Assembly: GCA_016786495.1 (NCBI GenBank)
Contig: JAEUUJ010000015.1
Coordinates: 19,203-83,202, forward strand
Source: Cyclobacteriaceae bacterium
Lineage (GTDB): Bacteria > Bacteroidota > Bacteroidia > Cytophagales > Cyclobacteriaceae
DNA length: 64,000 nucleotides
Reading direction: 5' to 3'
This document shows, piece after piece, positions 1 to 10,300 of the stretch. The position numbers and the translations under genes are program-made. The notes under the pieces are model-generated. The model was given only the letters and a program-made list of their open reading frames with translations. It searched no databases and had not been told where the DNA came from. How positions within the stretch are numbered: position 1 is the first letter of the stretch; each line of letters starts with the position of its first letter.

Positions 1-3000
1 TCCACCGGTATATTCAGCGGGCTTGCTGCTAATACGTACACAGTAAACGTAACGGATGACAATACCTGTGTTAGAACGTCTAACAGCGTGACCGTAACAC
101 AGCCATCTGCACTTACAGCTTTTGCATCGGTTACCAGCAATTACAACGGAGCTAAGATTAGTTGTCCGGGTGCTAACGATGCGGTGATTACCGTAACTGC
201 GAATGGAGGAAACGGAGGCTACAGCTACGTGTTGGTAGAAGCTCCCGGGAATACAACAGGTAACGCAACCGGTGTGTACACCGGCATAGGGCCCGGAACG
301 TACACCGTGAGTGTTACCGATTCGAAGACCTGTAACGTGGTTACGGTACCGGTTAATATTACCGAACCAACACCCGTTAATGCAACGGGTGTTGTGTCAA
401 GTGTGATTAGCTGTAACGGAGGAAGCGATGGTGAGATCCGTATTTCTGCGACAGGCGGAACAGGTGCTTACACCTTTACGATGACAAGTCCGGCAGGTCC
501 GTCAAACGCTACCGGTATTTTTTCCGGTTTAGCTCAGGGTACCTACGACTTCCAGGTGAGAGATCTCAATAACTGTTCGGATGTGGTTACGGTTATATTA
601 ACCCAGCCGACTGCTGTGACTGCGAGTGCCACAGTAACGAGCAATTACAATGGTGCACAGATTAGTTGTAATGGTGCTAACGATGGCGTCATAACGGTAA
701 CAGGCAGTGGCGGCACGGGCGTTTTGACATATATCTTTAATGGACAGACCAATTCTACAGGTGCAACAACTGGTGTATTTACGGGAGTATCCGCAGGTAC
801 GGGCTATACTTTTACGGTAACTGATATCAAGGGCTGCCCGACTGGCGGATTTGTAACAGCTCCCATTGATGTAGTACAACCGGTTGCAATAACTGCTACT
901 GCTGCGATAACCAGCAACTACAATGGTCAGCATATCCGCTGCGTGACTGCAACGGATGGAGAAATTACAGTAACCGCCAGCGGTGGAACCGGGACCTTAT
1001 CATACCGATTGGATCAGGTTCCGCTGAATCTTTCGGGAGCCGCATCGGGAATATTTACAGGAGTGGGAGCAGGTTTGTATACCGTCACCGTTCGTGACTT
1101 GAACAGTTGCTTTGTGGTAACTGTACCGATTACCGTGGTGGCTCCCCCGGCGATTGTCGCGAGTGCTTCGGTAACGAGCAATTATAACGGCAGACAAATC
1201 AGTTGTAATGGTGCGAGTGATGGAAGGATAGCCGTTACCGCAAGCGGTGGGGTTGGAGCTTTTAGCTATGTTTTGAGCCCTGCCGTAAACGCTTCAGGTG
1301 CTGCTTCAGGAGTCTTCACAGGCCTTCCTGCCGGTTCATATACCGTCATGGTTACCGATGGAAATGGTTGCCAGGTGACAACGGCTTCGGTCACTCTCAG
1401 CGAACCGACCGCTGTATCAGGTACAAGTTCGGTTACGAGCAGCTATCACGGTGCTCAGATCAGTTGCGTGGGTTCTACCGACGGAGTAATTCGAGTGACA
1501 GCATCAGGCGGAACGGCACCTTATACCTTCATATCAGTAGAGGTCCCTGCGAACGTTTCGGGAGCAACAACTGGCATCTTTACCGGCTTAGCCGCAGGCA
1601 GTTACACGTTTACAGTACGCGATGCAAACAATTGTACGTTTTTAACACCAGCGGTGGTGATCAGCCCTCCGTCGGCTTTGAGCGCATCTGCCCTGGTTGC
1701 TACCCCATATAATGGATTCCAGGTCAGTTGTAATGGGGCATCAGATGGTTTGATTACAGTAAGCGGAGTCGGGGGCACCGGTGTTCTTAACTATACATTT
1801 GTTCAAGATCCCGGCAATGTTTCAGGGGCTACTTCTGGTGTATTCACGGGAATCGGTGCAGGCGGACCCTATCAATTTACCGTTTCGGATGCAAACGGCT
1901 GTTCTGTCACGACATCAAATGTCACGGTTACAGAACCGACATCTATTATAGCTTCGGCTGCGGTTACTAGTAATTACAACGGACAACATATTACTTGTCC
2001 TGGCGTGTCAGACGGAGAGATTACCATCAGTGCCAGTGGAGGAACCGGCGTATTTACATATCGCCTTGATCAGGCACCACTTAATAATTCTGGTAATACG
2101 GACGGTTCATACGCTGGTGTTGGGGCTGGAAATTACACTGTAACGGTGCGGGATCAGAACGGTTGCTTTGTTGTAACATCCATGATCGCCGTAGTTGCGC
2201 CAACCAGTGTTACTGCGACAGCGGTCGTTACAAGTAACTACAATGGCCGTCAGATAAGTTGTAATGGAGTAAGTGATGGACAAATCACTGTTACCGCTGG
2301 CGGTGGAGTAGGGGGATTTGCCTACGTTATAAACCCGGCCATCAATGTTTCAGGGGCTACGACTGGAATATTCACAGCACTCCCCGCGGGTACTTATACA
2401 ATTGCCGTGAGAGATCTTAATAACTGTCAGATCACTACTTCACCCACTACGATCAGTCAACCCGACCTGTTAGTTGCATCGGCAACGCTTTCGACCAGCC
2501 TATCTTGTTTTAATACAAGCGATGCGCAAGTCACTGCATCTGTCGTTGGGGGGACTGCTAATTATACGTTCTCGATCGACACATCGCCGGTTACTACAGC
2601 AACACTCGTTACTACTCCACATATATTTACAGGCATTGGGCCCAACGCAGGTTATATTGTAACTGTTGTAGATGTTAACGGATGTTCAGATACAACTGAT
2701 CCGGTAGCTGTAATAGCTCCTTCTCAACCTTTAATAACAGCGTCTGTGACGAGTAAGAATATTCCTGCGTACCATGGTCAGGATATTACATGTTATGATG
2801 CAGACGATGCGATCATTACGGCAGTTCATACGGCAGGAACCGGTACGGGTTCATTAACTTTTGGTCTGGCAGGTAACTCTTCCGGACAATTTACGGGCAT
2901 ATTTTCACAGGTTGGGCCGGGCGTTTCCACAATCACTGCTACCGATATCAACGGGTGCCCTGCGGTACCTGTAGATGTGCTTGTGGTGGAGCCACCTCAA

Positions 3001-6000
3001 CTTACAGCAACCATCATTTCCGGACTTGACTACAACGGATTTGATATAAAGTGTTTTAATGAAGCGAATGGCAGAATTATACTGACCACGACGGGTGGAA
3101 CAGGAAATCCTTTGAGTGTTGATTATAAATACAGTTTATTGCAGGATCCTGCGAAAGTTGCGGATTTAAGTAACGGAGACATTCGATTTAATGGGTTGCG
3201 GGCCAACGAATACGAGGCGAAGGTCACAGATTTGAATAACTGTACCGCTATATCGAACCTTATTGAACTTGAGCAGCCCGATGTGATCACGATGAGCATC
3301 GACATCACGTCAAATTACGGAGTGGATGGTACGGATATTAGCTGTAATGGTGCAAGTGACGGCGTGGTAGGCGTTGCCATAACAATAGAGGGTGGTACGG
3401 GCGTTACAGGCGGTGGCGCGGGCTCAGGTATTGCTGATTATAACTACATTCTCAATGATCGAAACGGCGTGCCGTTAACGGATAACACAAATCCGGGGTT
3501 TACGTCAGGAATATTCACCGGCCTTACCAATCAGCGATACACCGTAACAGCGATTGACGCCAACGCATGTACGCAAAGATCGTTTCCGGTTACATTAGTT
3601 CAACCCGCAGTTCTCCAGGCTGGATTTATCGGATCAGACCAGAGCATTTGTATTAACCAGGCAAGTCCTGCAGTTGCAATGTTTGAAGAAATTAGCGAGC
3701 CTTTTGGAGGTAATGGATCATATGTTTATCAATGGAAGTTTTCAACGTCGTCTTCCGGGCCGTTTACAAACGTGCCCGTTGGTGGAGCGTCTCCAGACTA
3801 TCTTCCCACTGTAACACCGACCGTTACCACGTACTACGTTCGTGAAGTCAGTTTGAGCGGTGCGGCAGCTTCTTGCCCTACCGTTGTTTCGAATCCCGTG
3901 GTTATTACAGTGAATGAACTACCGACAGCTAACATTACATTAAGCAAACCGGACCCTATTTGCGAAGGTGGCTCATTTATTGTGAATATGAATTTTCCTA
4001 CGGGCGCGTTGCCATTCACTTACACCTATACCACGAGCGATACAGATGGTAATACAGGCGGGGATTCAGGCATTGGCGGAAACTCGTTGCCAATATTTGT
4101 TACGGACTATAGCGCTGAAACAACTTTTACACTTACCAGTTTGGTCGACCGTAATGGTTGCGTCGCGACTACGTTGCCGATTGATAGAACAGTGTCCATT
4201 ACCAAATTCAGTGCTGAATTCAGTGTTTTGGGCCCGAATCCTCAATGTTCTGGTGAGTTGTTTACGTTCGAACATCGAAATGATAACAACGTAACGTATA
4301 CGTTTTCATGGCCGGATGGAACAAGCCGAGTGGTGGCAGGCGATGGTTCTCCACAGCCCGATACGGTTCGAAGATCTTTTAAAGCGTTTGATCCTTCACA
4401 AATCGCTGAATTGCCGGTATTGCTGAAAGCTGAAATTGCGGGATGCAACCCGAAAACAACTTCCGAAATTATTAAACTTTATCCTGCGATTTTGCCAAAC
4501 ATCGTAGTGACGGAGGATCAACTTTGTAGCGGCAGTGCGGTTCAAATTACGAACAACACATTAGGGGGAAATATTCACCGATGGACAATTACCCGTACAA
4601 ATGACGGTGTCGTGGAATCTGGTTTCCCTGTGACCGACCTTTCGCCAGTCAATAAATCGTTTGTCATTGAGAATACCTCAATACACAACCCTGCAACATA
4701 CCTCATTTCGTATGATGTAAGCAATGACCCTGGCGTAGGAAATGGATCTTGTAATACGAGTAGATCCTTAATGGTTGATGTTTATCGCAAAGTGGAAGCC
4801 AAAATCGGAAGTCCGAAAAATCCTGCACAGCCGATTCAGGATTGGGGCGAAAATGATCCGGGTGATGCCGGAGTAATGGGGGTGGACGCAGGTAAGAATT
4901 ATATGGCTATTAACTTCGTTAATGCATCTACGCCTGCGCCTCCGCAGGATGCAAATGAGATTGAGTATAAGTGGGTATTTAGTAACAATAATATCAATAC
5001 ACCGCCGGAGACATTTATATCTCAAATAAACCCCATCGAGTATAGATTTAAGAACGCCGGAGTGGGCAAGAAGGCTGTCTTGACTGTTACGAATTTAAAG
5101 GCGAATGGTAACGTGCCTGGGGGATGCTCAAGTACAGATCAATTTATTTTTGAAATTAAAGTGCCTGATCCGGTTGTGGCGTTTACGTTGGACCCGTACT
5201 ACATTTGTTTACCTGACACGATTACAGCGACAAATCTTTCAACGCCGTTGTTCAATGTGTGGACTATTTCAAATGAAAGTAAGGGGGGGACAACATTAAC
5301 GTCAAATGACTTCAATCCTACATTTTTTGTTAATGAGCCGGGTCGTTACAGAATTACCTTAAAAGTGAGGGATCCGGACCTGCCGGATGAAGAAGTGTTT
5401 TACAAACACGCGCCAGATCAGTTTGTAGACGTTTATCTTCCTCCGGACGCATATTTCGTGGCTTCACCAGTGCCAAAGATTTTTATTGGTCAGGTGTTGC
5501 AGACCGATAACAGGAGCGTAACTGCTTTTGACGAAATATTGGAAGCGCCCGCACCAATTTCGTATCGATGGGATTTTGGAGACGGAACGATACTTGAATC
5601 AGGTATTAACCCAGCAATATCTGACCCGAATTCTAATCATAGTCCGACTCACAAATATGAAAGTGAACAAAGAGGCGGCTTGGATATCGTACTAACCGCA
5701 ATCAACGATTACGGCACAATCAAATGTACGAGCACTGATACCGTTTCTGTTACCCCGCTGAGCGGAGGTACTTCGAAGATTCCGAATGCCTTTACGCCAA
5801 ATCCGGGTGGACCTAATGGCGGTATTGTAAATGAAGATGGAACAACCATCAATGACGTGTTCCTCCCCATCACAAAAGGCGTAAACGAATTTAAGATGCA
5901 AATTTTTGACAGGTGGGGTAACCTGGTATTTGAAAGCACAAATAAGAACCAAGGATGGGATGGATATGATCGGAATGGCAACTTAATGCCGGCCGGAGTC

Positions 6001-6078
6001 TATGTCTATAAACTTGTCTTGCGCATGACTAATGATCAGCGAACGACCCAGGTGGGAGATGTGACACTAATACGATAG
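1..6078 (+). CDS. Giant SprB-repeat cell-surface adhesin with T9SS type B C-terminal domain (5' partial)
   Basis: The frame is open from base 1, so the N-terminus and signal peptide lie outside the window; 2025 residues are visible. The first roughly 1,150 residues are about 13 SprB-type repeats of 80-90 residues, each with a core like TSNYNGxQISCNGxSDG, a glycine-rich SGGTG turn and an ending FTGLxAGxYTVTVxD. The middle contains Ig/PKD-like segments (for example WDFGDGT near nt 5570). The last 100 residues (from about nt 5770: IPNAFTPN, FDRWGNLVFES, GWDGY, VYVYKL) are the gliding-motility-associated type B sorting domain. By family, such proteins are exported by the type IX system and held on the cell surface, as SprB is in Flavobacterium. 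The stop is 9 bp before a PorP/SprF gene, so they are probably cotranscribed. Ligand unknown. Confidence 0.93.
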   Translation, partial: STGIFSGLAANTYTVNVTDDNTCVRTSNSVTVTQPSALTAFASVTSNYNGAKISCPGANDAVITVTANGGNGGYSYVLVEAPGNTTGNATGVYTGIGPGTYTVSVTDSKTCNVVTVPVNITEPTPVNATGVVSSVISCNGGSDGEIRISATGGTGAYTFTMTSPAGPSNATGIFSGLAQGTYDFQVRDLNNCSDVVTVILTQPTAVTASATVTSNYNGAQISCNGANDGVITVTGSGGTGVLTYIFNGQTNSTGATTGVFTGVSAGTGYTFTVTDIKGCPTGGFVTAPIDVVQPVAITATAAITSNYNGQHIRCVTATDGEITVTASGGTGTLSYRLDQVPLNLSGAASGIFTGVGAGLYTVTVRDLNSCFVVTVPITVVAPPAIVASASVTSNYNGRQISCNGASDGRIAVTASGGVGAFSYVLSPAVNASGAASGVFTGLPAGSYTVMVTDGNGCQVTTASVTLSEPTAVSGTSSVTSSYHGAQISCVGSTDGVIRVTASGGTAPYTFISVEVPANVSGATTGIFTGLAAGSYTFTVRDANNCTFLTPAVVISPPSALSASALVATPYNGFQVSCNGASDGLITVSGVGGTGVLNYTFVQDPGNVSGATSGVFTGIGAGGPYQFTVSDANGCSVTTSNVTVTEPTSIIASAAVTSNYNGQHITCPGVSDGEITISASGGTGVFTYRLDQAPLNNSGNTDGSYAGVGAGNYTVTVRDQNGCFVVTSMIAVVAPTSVTATAVVTSNYNGRQISCNGVSDGQITVTAGGGVGGFAYVINPAINVSGATTGIFTALPAGTYTIAVRDLNNCQITTSPTTISQPDLLVASATLSTSLSCFNTSDAQVTASVVGGTANYTFSIDTSPVTTATLVTTPHIFTGIGPNAGYIVTVVDVNGCSDTTDPVAVIAPSQPLITASVTSKNIPAYHGQDITCYDADDAIITAVHTAGTGTGSLTFGLAGNSSGQFTGIFSQVGPGVSTITATDINGCPAVPVDVLVVEPPQLTATIISGLDYNGFDIKCFNEANGRIILTTTGGTGNPLSVDYKYSLLQDPAKVADLSNGDIRFNGLRANEYEAKVTDLNNCTAISNLIELEQPDVITMSIDITSNYGVDGTDISCNGASDGVVGVAITIEGGTGVTGGGAGSGIADYNYILNDRNGVPLTDNTNPGFTSGIFTGLTNQRYTVTAIDANACTQRSFPVTLVQPAVLQAGFIGSDQSICINQASPAVAMFEEISEPFGGNGSYVYQWKFSTSSSGPFTNVPVGGASPDYLPTVTPTVTTYYVREVSLSGAAASCPTVVSNPVVITVNELPTANITLSKPDPICEGGSFIVNMNFPTGALPFTYTYTTSDTDGNTGGDSGIGGNSLPIFVTDYSAETTFTLTSLVDRNGCVATTLPIDRTVSITKFSAEFSVLGPNPQCSGELFTFEHRNDNNVTYTFSWPDGTSRVVAGDGSPQPDTVRRSFKAFDPSQIAELPVLLKAEIAGCNPKTTSEIIKLYPAILPNIVVTEDQLCSGSAVQITNNTLGGNIHRWTITRTNDGVVESGFPVTDLSPVNKSFVIENTSIHNPATYLISYDVSNDPGVGNGSCNTSRSLMVDVYRKVEAKIGSPKNPAQPIQDWGENDPGDAGVMGVDAGKNYMAINFVNASTPAPPQDANEIEYKWVFSNNNINTPPETFISQINPIEYRFKNAGVGKKAVLTVTNLKANGNVPGGCSSTDQFIFEIKVPDPVVAFTLDPYYICLPDTITATNLSTPLFNVWTISNESKGGTTLTSNDFNPTFFVNEPGRYRITLKVRDPDLPDEEVFYKHAPDQFVDVYLPPDAYFVASPVPKIFIGQVLQTDNRSVTAFDEILEAPAPISYRWDFGDGTILESGINPAISDPNSNHSPTHKYESEQRGGLDIVLTAINDYGTIKCTSTDTVSVTPLSGGTSKIPNAFTPNPGGPNGGIVNEDGTTINDVFLPITKGVNEFKMQIFDRWGNLVFESTNKNQGWDGYDRNGNLMPAGVYVYKLVLRMTNDQRTTQVGDVTLIR

Positions 6079-6086
6079 GGCAGCTT

Positions 6087-7130
6087 ATGAGAAGATTTCT
6101 AGTACTCGGTGTTTTACTTTTGATTGGAAGTGTTGGGTTTGCCCAGGACTTTCAGTTTTCACAATACTATCAGGCGCCCCTGTATCTGAATCCCGGCTTT
6201 ACCGGGATTACACAACAGCAGCGTGTGTCATTTAACCATCGGGTTCAATGGCCAAACCTGCCGAAGGCGTTTGCTACGTATGCGGCCTCGTACGACATAT
6301 TTGTTGACGAGCTGCGCAGCGGTTTTGGTGTTCAGCTCACGGCCGATAAAATGGGAACGGCAGGCTGGCAAACTACCAATATCAACTTGTTATATTCGTT
6401 CAAAGTAAAGTTGACCGAGAAACTGGTGTTCTCACCCGGACTTGTATTCGGATACGGAACGAACGGTATCGACAGAAGTAAACTCAGGTTTGGTGACGGA
6501 TTGAATTCGCCCAACGAAAACGTGTACTATTCAAATGACCCGGTTGAAGGTCGGTTGGGACGGCAGAATTACTTTGACGTTGGAACCGGTTTCTTGTTTT
6601 ATAGCCGGAACATCTGGTTGGGTGCCGCGTTTCATCACCTGAACAGAGCGAACATTTCCGTTATGGGTAGTGAGAGCCGCCTTCCAATGAAAACCACAAT
6701 TCACGGGGGGATGCGTCTGAACCTGAATGGAGGAATTAAATCCCGGAGCGCACGCGTTTCGTACCTAACGCCTTCCTTTATCTATCGCATGCAAGGCCCG
6801 TCATTCTCACAGCTTGACGTGGGTGTGAATTATCATATCGACCCGGTTTCGGTTGGCGTGTGGTATCGCGGTAAGCCGTTCCAGAAGTCGGTGATCAATT
6901 CACCTACACAGGATGCGATCATTCTTGCACTGGGAATGTATTTCAAGAATTTCACAATCGGTTACAGTTATGACTTTACAGTTTCTGAACTGGGAACATC
7001 CTCCGGTGGAGCGCATGAGATATCGCTGATATACGAATTCTCGTCAAAGCCGGCCGGCCGGAACGTAAAGAAGAAGTACAAGCTCATACCGTGCCCGACG
7101 TTCAACAGCAAGGAAGGATTCTGGAACTAA
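6087..7130 (+). CDS. PorP/SprF-family type IX secretion outer-membrane protein (module 1)
   Basis: 347 residues. A signal peptide (about residues 1-19, ending VGFAQ) is followed by the family hallmark FSQYYQAPLYLNPGFTG, then alternating beta-strands typical of an outer-membrane barrel, ending in a lysine-rich tail. SprF is needed for SprB secretion or attachment in Flavobacterium, and PorP is a T9SS component in Porphyromonas. Its place 9 bp after the SprB-repeat gene suggests it serves that particular adhesin. It is paralogous to the gene at 11136, sharing the same N-terminal block and the motif SYDxTVSELG near the C-terminus. An intrinsic terminator follows at 7151. Confidence 0.93.
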   Translation: MRRFLVLGVLLLIGSVGFAQDFQFSQYYQAPLYLNPGFTGITQQQRVSFNHRVQWPNLPKAFATYAASYDIFVDELRSGFGVQLTADKMGTAGWQTTNINLLYSFKVKLTEKLVFSPGLVFGYGTNGIDRSKLRFGDGLNSPNENVYYSNDPVEGRLGRQNYFDVGTGFLFYSRNIWLGAAFHHLNRANISVMGSESRLPMKTTIHGGMRLNLNGGIKSRSARVSYLTPSFIYRMQGPSFSQLDVGVNYHIDPVSVGVWYRGKPFQKSVINSPTQDAIILALGMYFKNFTIGYSYDFTVSELGTSSGGAHEISLIYEFSSKPAGRNVKKKYKLIPCPTFNSKEGFWN

Positions 7131-7150
7131 CCTGAGCAGCTTATAAGTAG

Positions 7151-7182
7151 AAAGCCCTGCCATTCAGCGGGGCTTTTTTTTA
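7151..7182 (+). terminator. Intrinsic terminator after adhesin/SprF module 1
   Basis: AAAGCCCTG (7151-7159) pairs with CGGGGCTTT (7168-7176) apart from one G-T wobble, and is followed by a run of T. It closes the first adhesin/PorP operon. Confidence 0.85.
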
Positions 7183-7335
7183 TTCATCGTCTTATAATGT
7201 GATTCGTTTTGGTATACATCAGTCTGCCGATAAAACAGGATAAAATAGAGTAAAAACCGGTTCCCTTTTTTAGCTAAGTCCTATTAACTACGTCATATAG
7301 TGCAGGCTTTGATCGGACTTTGAACCGGTTAATGA

Positions 7336-10300
7336 ATGATCCCCCGTTGCAGATTATTTTTCCTGATCCCGATTTTGATGCTGAGTGCTACCGCTTTGGT
7401 AAATGCTCAGTGTAATACCCTGCGCCCACAGATTAACATCAGTTTTAATACCGATCAGGACTGTGCTCCGGTAACAGTTACTCAGTTTACGATCACCTAT
7501 TTTTTTAACGCCTCGCAGAATCCTGCCGACATCGAAATCCGGTATGAGTGGAACGATCCCGCTAATACGGTCACTACCGTTGATTTAGGGACCGGGTTAA
7601 TTGTCGGTAATCTTGGAACCGGCCCAAACAGTTCATTCACGGCCAATGCAACCTTCACATACTTCGACAATAATGGGCAGTGCTCCATCCGGCCGACCGC
7701 TTCGTTGCTCATCAACGGAGTACTTTGTCCATCATCGCAGGAAACGCAACTCGCTTTTTTTTGGGGAACAGATGAACAGGCAAACGCCAATGTTGCCATG
7801 GCTCCTGCGAATTGGGATGTGTGTTTTAATAATCCAGTGGTGAATGCAGTATTTAATGACGCATCGGAGTTTAATTGTAACATCGGAGTTGAGCCTGACA
7901 ATCCTAACCGCTTTGCGCGCCATGTCCAGTTCGTATATGGAACTAATCATAATCCGGCGGCAACAATCCGTAACCTCACCCTGAATGACGGGGCAGTTGT
8001 AGGATTGACCAATGGAGCCGGTAATCTGGTTTCGTCAAGCACGCGCGGAACCGCTGGCTTGTTGGTGACGGGTGCCTACTTTGGACCAATAGATGCCATA
8101 CCGTTCCCGGCTGATGGTCCTACGTCTTCAACCTTTCCCATGAATGCGCCTGCGAACGCGGCTAACCTGATCGGGAATCGTTTTGAAATAACACTATTCA
8201 ACTGGAACATCTGTAATCCCTGGAATGGCGATCCGGTAAATCCCAACTATGAAGATGCGGTAGTAACTACCGGCTATATTGTGATCGTGGCAGCGCCTGA
8301 GCCGGAGTATATCACCGAAGACAGTGGTGGTAATCCGACACGGGATTTTTGTATCGGTGAACCGATTTTCTTTAATAACGAAACGCCGAATCAGGGATCG
8401 TACACGTATACGTACGAATTTTATGACGATGCCGCAGGTACGATCCTGCTAACCACGAGCAACCAGGCAAACCCCACATTCTCGTATGCCACCGGGGGAA
8501 CCAAGTTGATCCGACTAATCGCATCCAACCCAACCGCGCAAGGAACGTGTGAAGAAGAATTTACGGATATTGTTAACATAACTCCGTCTGTTCAGGCTGT
8601 TATTGGCCTTACGGATTTTAGCAACAACCCGATTACGGGAGTTTTCTGCCAGGAGGCTGTCGCTCCGTTCACGAATTTTGAAGTTCGGTTTACCGACCTG
8701 TCTACCGGAGCGATCACACCTACAACCGAATGGCAATGGCAGTTCTTCGATCAGAACAACGTAATGATTGCGCAGTTTCCGGCAGTCGGATTCTCCTCCA
8801 TACAACTCGGGCCGTTCGACCGGTTATTTACCACTCCGGGGATTTATCGTGCAATTCTTACCGTTCGTGACAACGTTACCGGATGCGCCAGCACGGATGA
8901 AGTTCAGATTGAAGTGCTGAACAAACCGGTTCCGGAGTTTACGTTCAGTACCGTGTGTGAAGGGTCGCCAACGGCTTTTCAGGATGCATCCACGCTTGCC
9001 GCGATCAACGGCCAGCAGATTGTTTTGTGGGAATGGGATATGAGCTATGACGGGGTGACGTTCAATGCGGATGGCTCACTCACCAATCAGCAAACGTTCG
9101 ATTATATTTTTCCGGCGGCAGGTACATACGATGTCGCCTTGCGCGTAACAACCGATGGTGGGGGGTGTTCTGCAATTATCGTTCATTCCGTTACCGTTGA
9201 TGCGATTCCGAATGCACTATTTAGTTCAAGTACGACATCGGGTTGCAGTGTGTTATCGGTAACCTTTACCAATAACTCCATTGCCGGTCAGCCTGCTGTG
9301 ATTGATCAGTATGTTTGGGAAGTTGATGAAGGCAGTGGCTTTGTCGTGGATTCTATCCAGCGACCTACTGACCCGGGTTTTGGAAACATCTATACCCGTG
9401 AATTTGAGAACTTTGGAGCAGTAAACCGAACGTTTGACGTGCGGCTTCGGGTAGTCACCCAAAACGGCTGTGAGTTTACTTCACCTGCACAAACCATTAC
9501 GGTGTTCCCCGGCCCGCGTTCGGGATTCATTGCTGCGAACTATTCGCCCTTTAATGACAACTGCTCGCCTCAAACCGTAAACTTTGTGGTGGATAACCAA
9601 ACGCAGAGCCTTAATCCGGCCGATTATCGGTGGATCATCACGGATGCTTCCGGAACCCTGGCCGATCAAAGCACCGGCACCACACCCAATTTCAGCTTTC
9701 AATTCATCAACAGCACACAAGCTATTCGTGACTACCAGGTGACGTTGCGTACCACGTTGCCGACTTTGTGCGCGCGCGATTCCATAAAAGTGATTCGCAT
9801 AAGTCCGGTGCCTACTTCTGATTTCTCTGTTGACACGCTCGTGTTTGACTGTGATGTGATGAAGATGCAATTCGAAGCCGTTCAAAAAGGATTAGTGGAG
9901 TATGCCTGGACAATTAACGTGAATGGTGTGACCTTATTCACCCAGATTGGCCCGGAGGCGGTGCTGCCGTTTGATTTCAATCGTGCGGCCGCGCAACAAG
10001 ATGTAGAAGTTGAGCTCCAAACGACCAACGGGTTTAATTGCGTAAGTACCGTCACAACCAAAACATTTACCGTTCCGCCTGACGATAACATATCGATTTC
10101 ATTTACGGCTTCGCCCTTACTTCAGACACTGCCGAATTCTGTTGTCACGATCACCAACAACACTACACCCGGACCGTGGACGCAAGCGTGGGATTTTGGC
10201 GATGGAACAACGTTTACGGGCGCAAATCCCGGAAGTCATGATTACGGTACGTATGGCGAGTTTACAATCACGCTTACCGTAACGAACAATATTTGCGTGC

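Noticed and set aside
598-1197. Minus-strand ORFs inside the SprB-repeat gene
   Set aside because: They are shadows produced by the repetitive coding sequence, with no domain or initiation signal.
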